In this document: piece after piece, positions 57,286-64,000 of the stretch
Position numbering within the stretch: the stretch's first letter is position 1
Layout of the letters: every line of letters starts with the position of its first letter
Assembly (NCBI RefSeq): GCF_030580865.1
Contig: NZ_JAUQSY010000010.1
Coordinates: 124,001 to 188,000 of the forward strand
Length of the DNA stretch: 64,000 nt
DNA from: Hymenobacter aranciens
Lineage (GTDB): Bacteria > Bacteroidota > Bacteroidia > Cytophagales > Hymenobacteraceae
Direction of reading: 5' to 3'
Made by a program: the position numbers and the translations under genes
Notes under the pieces: generated by a model
Told to the model about the DNA's origin: nothing
What the model saw: only the letters and a program-made list of their open reading frames with translations
Databases searched by the model: none

Positions 57286-59655
57286 TTATGCGTCTTTAAG
57301 ACTGCGGTTAGCATCCTTCATCTTCACTTTCACCCGCAGCGCCAGCAGGCCTTTCACGCCCTGCAATTCTTCCAGCTCGAGGTCTTCGATGCCGGGTTCC
57401 AGCAGCCCGCGGTCTTGCAGGTAGTCAATGTATTCCATATATTCCACGGCCTCGCGGGTTTGGGCATACACGAGGGCGATGTGGCCGGGCTGCGTGAGCC
57501 GCTCGCCGGTGCCCTGCACGGTGGCTTTGTCGATACGCTTCTTAATGATTTCGTAGCGAATGTTATACGCGCCGTCTACGTCGAACTGCCGCTCGTCCTG
57601 CCGGAAGCGGATGCTGAGCGACTGGCCGTGAATGAGAATCAGCTGCGTGGTATCGAGTGGCACGGGCATGCGGGTTTTGAGCGTAGCGGTACGCCGCGTT
57701 ATCTCAATCATGGTCAGCAACTGCCACAGTCGCAGGTTTTTCAGAAAAACCAGGTCAAAGGGTTTGTCTTCGACCAAAGAGCTGCCTACGTAGATGTTAA
57801 ACTCAACCCCGTCAGTCTTGTAGCGTTCGAAGTAGTGCGGAAACATTTCCTGCGCCTTGGCTTCTTCCTGGTCGAGGTAGTCGCTCACGGTATCGTTTAG
57901 AATTGTAATGCTTTCCTCAAAGGCCTTGCGGCGCTTGTAGAGAATGCCCAGCTTCGGGTCGATGTTGTCCCAGTATTCGCTAATGAAGGGGCGCATTTCG
58001 GGGGTATGCTGGCCCAGGTACTCAAACAGCGGCTCCACCTCGGTGCGCAGCGAGTCGTAGATATTCGCCTCATCGCCAGACAACATGCCTTGGTGCATGC
58101 GCTGCAAGTTTTTGTTTACATAGAACTTAAGCTCGTCCAGAATAGGCAGTTGCTGGTACTCCGAAGCTTTTTTAAGCACTTTGTCAGCCAACGTTAAATG
58201 CTCAACCAGGTCGCCCTGAATAGCTTCGTTGCGGGCCGTGCTGCTGCCCCTGATGTCGCAGGAGCCGTGCAGCGGATACACCTCATGAAAGACTATATCC
58301 TCCATCTCGGCCGTGCGGTTGCCTTCATCGAGCTTGGTGAGCAGGTTGCGCGCCGCATCGGTGAAGCGCCATTCCATAGTGGGATGAATAGCAGTGAATT
58401 TTTCTTTAATAATAGCTTGAATACGAGTTTGTAAGTCCTCGGCATTGCGCTTCACGGCTACGGCAAACAGCGGGACGAACTGCGCTACTTTCTCCATCGC
58501 AAAATCGTCAAGCGCACCTACTTCGGGCGAACCCAATTCGAGCAAACCGACAATGTCGTTACCATAGGGTAGGAGTGCCAGAATGGCCGAGTGAATACCC
58601 AGGTGCAGAATCTGCTGCCGTAAATCCTCGGGTAGGTCGGCATTAGCAACGTCTTTCAGTACCAAAGGCTTGCGTTCGGTCAGCAAGCGAGAGTATATCT
58701 GGTAGAAGCCGCTGTCGGCCTCCCGGTTCTGCACCTGCTTGGTGATGAAGCTGTGGTTGATTTTGCGCCCAAAATCCATAAAGGCCCGCTTTTTCTCGTC
58801 GTAGGCCGCGATGCCCAGCTGCAGCGAAGGCGTAGCAAAAAGTACCCGCAGCTTCTCCTGAATCTGCTCGAAGCGGGCGGGCGTCTGGAGCACGTCGCGC
58901 TCCAGCAGGTCATACTTCAGCTCCGATAAGATTTCCTGCTCCGTTACATCCACCAAGCGGATGATATTGAAGCCTTCCAGCTCGAAATGCTTGGGCGGGA
59001 GCAGGTCCTGCCACAGTTCCAGCCGATGGCGATTATGCACCAGGTTATCAATCTGCTTGGTCGTGAGCTTAGGTTTCCGCCCCACCGTTTTCACCTCCAC
59101 AAAGGTCGAGTCGAACGTCACGCCGTAGTGGCGGTACAGCCCCATGCTGTAGTCGGGAACAGTAAAAACCATCGTGCCGCGCGGCGGCAGGTCAGCACCG
59201 TACACCCGGCTCAAAATCAAATGATAAGCCATCAGTGTCAGATGGTATTCCATCATACGCTGGTCAAGGTTCAGCGGCTGCTTGATGTTGCGGTCCTTGT
59301 TCAGCGCTACCTCCTCGAAGCGCGGCGAGGCGTAGAAGCTGCGCCGTTGAAATGGACCGATTACCCCGCTGATATCGGTGGCGAATGAGGCGGGCGGAAA
59401 TACCGCCAGCATCAGCGTTTCAATGAGGTCGCAGTTGCAGTCGAGCACGTTGTGGTCGTGCAGCAGGCCCCGGCACCACGGGGCGTTAGCTACTTGCTGG
59501 CCAATGGCCTGCGCCAACAGGGCCACTCCGGCATTGGTCGATTTTTCGCGGGTTTGCCAGTAGGCGATGAGTGGCTCCAGGCTGAGCGTGGTGGCAAACG
59601 GCACGAGGGCAGCCGGCGCCGTGGGCGTCGCGGGATGGGTGGGGGCAGCAGACAT
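57286..59655 (-). CDS. Large GAF-domain protein of unknown function
   Basis: 789 residues, soluble, no signal peptide. The N-terminal 250 residues have no recognised domain. A GAF-like sensor domain lies at about 285-420 (ERKPLVLKDVANADLPEDLRQQILHLGIHSAILALLPYGNDIVGLLELGSPEVGALDDFAMEKVAQFVPLFAVAVKR). The rest is mostly helical (IQGDLVEHLTLADKVLKKASEYQQLP) and ends in a small beta domain. No kinase, cyclase or response-regulator domain is attached, unusual for a GAF sensor of this size. The family is recalled only as an uncharacterised Bacteroidota group. Confidence 0.75.
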   Translation of the reverse strand: MSAAPTHPATPTAPAALVPFATTLSLEPLIAYWQTREKSTNAGVALLAQAIGQQVANAPWCRGLLHDHNVLDCNCDLIETLMLAVFPPASFATDISGVIGPFQRRSFYASPRFEEVALNKDRNIKQPLNLDQRMMEYHLTLMAYHLILSRVYGADLPPRGTMVFTVPDYSMGLYRHYGVTFDSTFVEVKTVGRKPKLTTKQIDNLVHNRHRLELWQDLLPPKHFELEGFNIIRLVDVTEQEILSELKYDLLERDVLQTPARFEQIQEKLRVLFATPSLQLGIAAYDEKKRAFMDFGRKINHSFITKQVQNREADSGFYQIYSRLLTERKPLVLKDVANADLPEDLRQQILHLGIHSAILALLPYGNDIVGLLELGSPEVGALDDFAMEKVAQFVPLFAVAVKRNAEDLQTRIQAIIKEKFTAIHPTMEWRFTDAARNLLTKLDEGNRTAEMEDIVFHEVYPLHGSCDIRGSSTARNEAIQGDLVEHLTLADKVLKKASEYQQLPILDELKFYVNKNLQRMHQGMLSGDEANIYDSLRTEVEPLFEYLGQHTPEMRPFISEYWDNIDPKLGILYKRRKAFEESITILNDTVSDYLDQEEAKAQEMFPHYFERYKTDGVEFNIYVGSSLVEDKPFDLVFLKNLRLWQLLTMIEITRRTATLKTRMPVPLDTTQLILIHGQSLSIRFRQDERQFDVDGAYNIRYEIIKKRIDKATVQGTGERLTQPGHIALVYAQTREAVEYMEYIDYLQDRGLLEPGIEDLELEELQGVKGLLALRVKVKMKDANRSLKDA

Positions 59656-59733
59656 AAGGAGAAAACAACCCGCTGCCTCAGGGACGGTTGCGGCAGGATT
59701 GGTTCGGTTATACGCGAGCGGCCGACCCGGTGG

Positions 59734-60303
59734 CTACTTTGTGAGCTCAATAATCGGGCGCTGACCCGGCATCTCGGTCAGCGTATAGGTGCTGTCGCGG
59801 GTGGCGCTGTTCACTGTGGCGGACTTGCCCGAATTAACATAGCACGTGCAGCAGCCATCTCCTTCAAACTTACCCTTCAAGCTGATATTATTGACGATGT
59901 AACGGCGGAACTGCTGCCGTTTGCGGTCGCCCACCAGAATAACGTATTCGTAGGAGTTGACCTTACGCCCGGTTGCCAGCGCAAAAGGGCCGTTGTTATT
60001 GAGGAAGAAGGTTGTTCCGGTCAAATTTGAGCGGCGGGTCGTGTCCGCTGGTAGCAGGGCAACGGAATCGTGGGCGCCTGAATTGGGCAGTGTTAGGGGC
60101 AGCGGATAGCGCAACAGGTATATCGTATCAACTTCACTGCGACCAAAATCCAGGCCCGTCAGCGAATCTGCTCCAATTCGGAAACGGAAGTACAGAGCAT
60201 CGGCCCGGCTGTCTTTGCAGTCGCACGAATCGTTAGCGCAGCAGCTGGCTACCAGAAGGCTACCCAACAACAACCCCACCCAGAAACGAAATACACGCCG
60301 CAT
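59734..60303 (-). CDS. Putative lipoprotein
   Basis: 189 residues from ATG 60303. The leader MRRVFRFWVGLLLGSLLVASCCAND has a lipobox (LVASC). The mature part is beta-rich with a CCTCY cluster near residue 150. The -7 box TATCTTTG (complement of 60310-60317) is 6 nt before this ATG, and the longer start at 60312 would be a TTG inside that box, so the short start is chosen. No family recognised. Confidence 0.7.
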   Translation of the reverse strand: MRRVFRFWVGLLLGSLLVASCCANDSCDCKDSRADALYFRFRIGADSLTGLDFGRSEVDTIYLLRYPLPLTLPNSGAHDSVALLPADTTRRSNLTGTTFFLNNNGPFALATGRKVNSYEYVILVGDRKRQQFRRYIVNNISLKGKFEGDGCCTCYVNSGKSATVNSATRDSTYTLTEMPGQRPIIELTK

Positions 60304-60309
60304 AGGCGT

Positions 60310-60317
60310 CAAAGATA
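60310..60317 (-). promoter_or_regulatory. -7 promoter box, leaderless arrangement
   Basis: TATCTTTG on the minus strand ends 6 nt before the ATG at 60303. Confidence 0.5.
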
Positions 60318-60330
60318 CGCTGTCCGGCGG

Positions 60331-60993
60331 CTACTGCCGGTCGGACGTTACCGACTTGGTGAGCGTGGGGTTTTCCACAGTGCCACCGGCCAACAGCAGG
60401 GGCCGCAAGCGGGCTGCCGCCGTATCGAGCTGTGGGCGAATCTGGGCCAGGGCGGCGCGCATGGCCATCACGTCGGCCAGACGGGGGGCATCACTCTGCG
60501 AAAAGCCATGGTACATAGCCACTTTTACCTTTGAAGTGCCCGTGCCTTTGTAAGTGCCCAGCAGGTCGCCGTTGGCGTTGGTTACTTGTACTTCGGCTTG
60601 CAGCTTGGTTTGATACCATTCCAGCGGGGCGCCGAATACACTGGGAATGAAAAAAGTAACAAACTGCAAAGCCTGCAGCCCGCGGCCGGTGCGCGTAGTA
60701 TTCACTTCCTTCACCACGAAGCGGGCGTAGCCGAAGCTGGCCGAGTCGGTAGGTTCGGCCAGATTGGTCTGACACTCTTTCCTGAACACTTCCAGTGGGT
60801 CTTCGGGTAGAGCGCCATCATTCATCACTAGGGGGCCTTGGTCGGCAGTCACTTCCACGGCCGGCAGGCGGTTGGAAATGGCGGCAGACGGCGTCGCTTT
60901 CATGAATGGTTTGACCGACATGCAGCTGGGGGCTAATAGCAGCAGCAGGGCCGAGCCGAGCGGGTAGAGGGCGGCGGTAGGGAAGGCTTTCAT
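60331..60993 (-). CDS. Putative lipoprotein
   Basis: 220 residues. Leader LYPLGSALLLLLAPSCMSVKPF has a lipobox-like APSC. The mature domain includes ATPSAAISNRLPAVEVTADQ, FGYARFVVKEVNTTRTGRGLQALQFVTFFIPSVFG and LQAEVQVTNANGDLLGTYKGTGTSKVKVAMYHGFSQSDAPRLADVMAMRAALAQI. The last pattern resembles periplasmic lipoproteins that contain a curli-assembly-like alpha/beta domain. I do not assign a family. It lies upstream of the other lipoprotein gene on the same strand. Confidence 0.68.
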   Translation of the reverse strand: MKAFPTAALYPLGSALLLLLAPSCMSVKPFMKATPSAAISNRLPAVEVTADQGPLVMNDGALPEDPLEVFRKECQTNLAEPTDSASFGYARFVVKEVNTTRTGRGLQALQFVTFFIPSVFGAPLEWYQTKLQAEVQVTNANGDLLGTYKGTGTSKVKVAMYHGFSQSDAPRLADVMAMRAALAQIRPQLDTAAARLRPLLLAGGTVENPTLTKSVTSDRQ

Positions 60994-61358
60994 ATGTACA
61001 AGTTACTGCAAAGGCGGAACAAAAAGCAAGCGTTGGTGCAATTAATGAGGAAAGCTGAAAACCGTATTTTGGGTCTAATCAATTGAAAGAAAAGATGCTG
61101 AAAGAGGAAAATAATTTCGTCAATCCCTGATAAGTATAATTGTGTTGGCAATGGGGCCTGGGGCCATTGCTGGCAGTTGCCGGATATAAGAATGACTACC
61201 AAAAATCATTGGTCGTTGCCAGCCCCGGATGAAACGTGAAAACCGGCGGCTGAAATAAAGTCAACCGCCGGTTTTCAATGCTGGCATGCGAAGAGGAATA
61301 GTGCAGTTAAAAAAGTAGCTGGTGATGCTACGATTTTTTTGTTTGCTTGGTTTAGCAG
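60994..61358. other. AT-rich intergenic region with one hairpin
   Basis: 365 bp with no supported gene; a 70-codon minus frame in 60990-61202 has no coding signal. It holds a strong hairpin at 61238-61276 and is otherwise AT-rich and featureless. Confidence 0.6.
61238..61276. terminator. Terminator-like hairpin downstream of the symporter
   Basis: GAAAACCGGCGG (61238-61249) and CCGCCGGTTTTC (61265-61276), with A/T-rich ends on both strands. Confidence 0.7.
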
Positions 61359-62774
61359 CTAATGCACTGGCAACTCGGCGGGCACGGCCGTCGGGTCAGG
61401 TCCGTGGTAATTGTCCACAAACTCGCCTTCCCAGCGGGCTACTACGGCCGAAGCCAGGCAGTTGCCCAGCACATTGACGGCCGTGCGGGCCATGTCCATC
61501 AGCGCATCGATGCCCAGGATGACGAACACCGGCCAGTCGGGCAGATTGAACGAGGCCACGGTAGCCAGCAGAATCACCAGCGAGGCCCGCGGCACGCCCG
61601 CCACACCTTTGCTAGTGAGCATCAGCGTGAATACCATCAGCAGCTGCTGGCCGAAGGTGAGCGGTACGCCCGCCGCCTGCGCCACAAACACCGCCGCCAG
61701 CGACAGATAAAGCGTCGTGCCGTCGAGGTTGAAGGAGTAGCCCGTCGGCATCACGAAGGCCACGATGCGGCGCGGTACGCCAATGCTTTCCATGGCCTCC
61801 ATGGCGCGGGGCAGGGCGGCCTCGCTGCTGGTGGTGGCGAAGGCAATGCTCACAGGCTCGGCAATGGCCTGAATGAAGCGGCGCAGTGGAATGCGGGCTA
61901 TCAAGGCTACTGGCAGCAAAATCAGTAACACAAAGGCAATGAGCGCTCCGTAGAGCGTCAGGAGCAGCTTGAAGGCGTTGAATAGCGGGTCGAGGCCCAT
62001 TTTGCCCACGGTGTAGGCCAGCGCGCCACCCACGCCCAGCGGCGCGAAAAACATCACCACGTTGGTGAATTTGAACATCACTTCGCTGAGGCCTTCGGTC
62101 CACGAAAGCATGGGGCGGCGGTGGCGCTCGGGCGTCATGGCCAGGCCGATACCGAAGATGATGGCGAAGATAACGACCTGCAATACTTGACCCTCAGCTA
62201 CCGATTTGGCGATATTTTCGGGGAAAATGTGCAGGATGATGTCGGCAGCCGTTTGGGGGGCGGCGGCTTGTAGCTTATCGGCCGCCGCGCCGATTTTCTG
62301 GGTGATGCCCACGCCGGCTTCAGTCAGGTTGATGGCGGCCAGGCCGATAAAGAGGGCGAAAGTGGTAACTATCTCGAAGTATACCAAGGCTTTAAGGCCC
62401 ATGCGCCCCACCTGCTTCAAGTCGGAGTGGCCCGCAATACCGACGACCAGCGTGGCAAAAACCAGCGGTGCAATAATGGTTTTTACCAGACGCAGGAAGG
62501 CGTCGCTCAGCACTTTCAGGCTCATGGCTACCTCGGGTGAGTCGTGGCCCAAGGCAATGCCCACCAGCATGTTAAAAACAATCCAGAGCGTGAGTGAGCC
62601 CCGCCGCGCCACGAAAAAAGCCAGTCCCATCAGACCCAGCCAGCGGGCGGCCTGCCATAGGGTAGGTGGCAGGGTGCCCGCGATGGGCTGCAAGCCGGTG
62701 GCGTTCAACAGCAGGATAATCAGGCCCGCAATGAACGGTAGCAGAAAGAATAGAACAGCGTAGCGAGACTTCAT
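61359..62774 (-). CDS. Dicarboxylate/amino acid:cation symporter (DAACS family)
   Basis: 471 residues from ATG 62774; the longer frame to 62951 would cover the divergent promoter. It imports dicarboxylates or glutamate/aspartate with sodium or protons. GltPh-type motifs are seen: FATTSSEAALPRAMEAM (the serine-rich hairpin), VMPTGYSFNLDGTTLYLSLAAVFVAQA, LMLTSKGVAGVPRASLVIL and the substrate-site region IDALMDMARTAVNVLGNCLASAVVARWEG. Eight or so helices and two hairpins are visible. It is divergent from the dipeptide epimerase. Confidence 0.94.
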   Translation of the reverse strand: MKSRYAVLFFLLPFIAGLIILLLNATGLQPIAGTLPPTLWQAARWLGLMGLAFFVARRGSLTLWIVFNMLVGIALGHDSPEVAMSLKVLSDAFLRLVKTIIAPLVFATLVVGIAGHSDLKQVGRMGLKALVYFEIVTTFALFIGLAAINLTEAGVGITQKIGAAADKLQAAAPQTAADIILHIFPENIAKSVAEGQVLQVVIFAIIFGIGLAMTPERHRRPMLSWTEGLSEVMFKFTNVVMFFAPLGVGGALAYTVGKMGLDPLFNAFKLLLTLYGALIAFVLLILLPVALIARIPLRRFIQAIAEPVSIAFATTSSEAALPRAMEAMESIGVPRRIVAFVMPTGYSFNLDGTTLYLSLAAVFVAQAAGVPLTFGQQLLMVFTLMLTSKGVAGVPRASLVILLATVASFNLPDWPVFVILGIDALMDMARTAVNVLGNCLASAVVARWEGEFVDNYHGPDPTAVPAELPVH

Positions 62775-62931
62775 AAGCAGGCGGAAAAGCGGCGAAGGGA
62801 ATTTAGGGGCTATAAAGAACGGGATTCTGCCGCTGAATTTCCGGCCGCCGTCGTTTCGTGGCCCGCTATAAAAGCCGTTCTTTGTTTTCTCGTCGCCGCT
62901 ACTCGTTTTCCACCAAGCTTTTTCGTTTTCC

Positions 62932-63933
62932 GTGCCTATCTGGACCCTCACTGCCCACGAGCTGCCATTGCGCTACGTGTGGAAAATCTCCCGCAATGCT
63001 TCCACCATCAAAACCAATCTGGTGGTGCGCGTCGCGCATCAGGGCTGGGTGGGGCAAGGGGAGGCGGCGCCCAACGTGCGCTATAGCGAAACGCCCGCGC
63101 TGCTGCAAAAGCAGTTCGAAGCCTTGCAAGCCAATGGTTTGGCGAACGTATTGGCGCTTGCCGACCTGGATGTGCTGCTGGCAGCGCATCCGGTGGCCCA
63201 CGCGCTGATGTTTGCCCTGGAGTCGGCGCTGGTGCACTGGCTGGCGGCCAAATCGGGGCAGCCGGTGTGGCAGTGGCTGGGCGTGCCCGCCCCGACCGCG
63301 GCCGTACCCACGGCCTTTTCCCTGCCGATTATGGAGCCGGGGGCGGTGGCCGGGTTTCTGCGCGAGCAGCAAGCCGAGCGGTTTCAGCTGCTGAAAATCA
63401 AAGTAAATCAGGCCGAGGGGCTGGCTTTGCTAAGCGAAGTGGCGCGGGCCCTGCCCGGGCACGCCGTGCTGGTGGATGGCAACGAAGCCTGGCCCGATGC
63501 CGACAGCCTGCTGCAATTCCTGGAAAAAGCTGCCCTTGTGCCCGGCCTGCGCATGCAACTGCTGGAGCAGCCGCTGCCCGCCGCCCTGGCCGGCGACTAC
63601 CGCTACCTGCACTCGCGCACCCCAGTGCCGCTCATGGCCGATGAGTCGGTGACCGATGAGGCCGACTTTGCCGACATTGCCCGGCAATTTCACGGCGTGA
63701 ATGTGAAGCTGATGAAAGCCGGCGGCTACCGACGCGGTATCGAACTGCTACGGCGTACCCGCGCCCACGGCCTGCGACCCATGCTGGGCTGCATGGTCGA
63801 AACATCGTTAGGAATCAGTTCAGCACTGCACATCAGTGCCTTGGCCGAAGTACATGACCTGGACGGCTTTCTGATTGTGCGCGACGAGCCTTTCGGGCTG
63901 GTGCGGGAGCGTGATGGACTGTTGTCTTTGTAG
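62932..63933 (+). CDS. Dipeptide epimerase (L-Ala-D/L-Glu epimerase, enolase superfamily)
   Basis: 333 residues with a GTG start at 62932; no ATG is available near it. The muconate-cycloisomerase-type barrel shows LLKIKVNQAEG (KxK catalytic lysine), LVDGNEAWPDAD (metal ligand Asp), LEQPL (Glu), LMADESV (Asp) and VNVKLMKAGGYRRG (second catalytic Lys). The pattern DES and KLMKxGG is that of Ala-Glu epimerases, which recycle the murein dipeptide. It fits with the NamZ-like and M23 genes elsewhere in the window, though they are not co-transcribed. Confidence 0.9.
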   Translation: MPIWTLTAHELPLRYVWKISRNASTIKTNLVVRVAHQGWVGQGEAAPNVRYSETPALLQKQFEALQANGLANVLALADLDVLLAAHPVAHALMFALESALVHWLAAKSGQPVWQWLGVPAPTAAVPTAFSLPIMEPGAVAGFLREQQAERFQLLKIKVNQAEGLALLSEVARALPGHAVLVDGNEAWPDADSLLQFLEKAALVPGLRMQLLEQPLPAALAGDYRYLHSRTPVPLMADESVTDEADFADIARQFHGVNVKLMKAGGYRRGIELLRRTRAHGLRPMLGCMVETSLGISSALHISALAEVHDLDGFLIVRDEPFGLVRERDGLLSL

Positions 63934-63939
63934 CGGCGG

Positions 63940-64000
63940 CTACTTGCGCAGCTGCTGAATCTGGGTGTCCAGCTCACCCAACTGGCGGTCAAGTAGGCTG
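63940..64000 (-). CDS. C-terminal end of a coiled-coil protein
   Basis: Only the last 19 codons are in the window: SLLDRQLGELDTQIQQLRK and a stop at 63940-63942. Leu and Gln are spaced as in a coiled coil. The rest of the gene lies beyond the right edge. Confidence 0.6.
   Translation of the reverse strand, partial: SLLDRQLGELDTQIQQLRK

Noticed and set aside
60990..61202. 70-codon minus-strand frame
   Set aside because: AT-rich gap, no start signal, no codon bias and no family features.

Overview
The window reads as a chromosomal segment of a GC-rich member of the Bacteroidota, most like Hymenobacter (order Cytophagales). The reasons are: type IX secretion (T9SS) components next to several proteins with T9SS C-terminal sorting domains, one of them of the gliding-motility type; the Bacteroidota core promoter (TTG, then about 19-21 nt, then TAnnTTTG) in front of many genes; a PspC/DUF2807 protein, DUF2911 and GEVED/PKD proteins typical of the group; and no obvious Shine-Dalgarno signals. 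The genus is inferred from recalled protein similarity and was not checked by a search.

Layout. 1-6.5 kb: the N-terminal part of a secreted protein, an AT-rich gap with a candidate structured RNA, a CCA-adding enzyme, and a PadR regulator with its PspC/DUF2807 envelope protein. 6.8-13.3 kb: a PorV2-like barrel and a giant PorU2-like sortase, probably one operon. 13.4-29.7 kb: housekeeping and envelope genes (folA, fmt, a DUF1343/NamZ-type protein, an ABC permease, an M23 peptidase, a ferredoxin-type reductase, an M3 oligopeptidase, lipoproteins, a TetR regulator, a T9SS-secreted lamin-tail protein, thiL, rlmD). 30.0-38.6 kb: two very large secreted T9SS cargo proteins. 38.9-46.6 kb: an SDR enzyme, a subtilase, a PIG-L deacetylase with a compositionally odd middle, a REP-associated transposase (RAYT) with REP hairpins, and a PAP2 phosphatase. 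46.6-56.2 kb: a run of minus-strand genes (DUF2911, YcxB-like, an ABC exporter, a TonB-domain protein, a Na+/solute symporter, an MBL-fold hydrolase, an M61 peptidase, a methyltransferase). 56.3-64 kb: tRNA-Leu(CAG), a second PAP2 phosphatase, a large GAF protein, two lipoproteins, a dicarboxylate symporter, a dipeptide epimerase, and the end of a coiled-coil gene at the right edge.

How the genes work together. The recurring theme is the cell envelope: outer-membrane export and anchoring (PorU2/PorV2 with at least three cargo proteins), peptidoglycan turnover and recycling (M23, NamZ-like, L-Ala-D/L-Glu epimerase), lipid phosphatases, lipoprotein handling and nutrient import.

The most unusual content is between genes. 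(1) Three gene-proximal arrays (periods 41, 21 and 21 bp) each sit directly upstream of a promoter-like TAnnTTTG box, before fmt, rlmD and the 41,766-42,161 gene. The 21-bp arrays have 12 and 10 units in exact register, with a short constant core and a variable remainder. (2) A RAYT transposase sits with two complete copies and one truncated copy of its presumed REP hairpin, and a further REP pair lies 28 kb away. (3) At least four other long-hairpin families occupy gene junctions, one palindrome being interrupted by another element. None of this could be tested against other genomes here.
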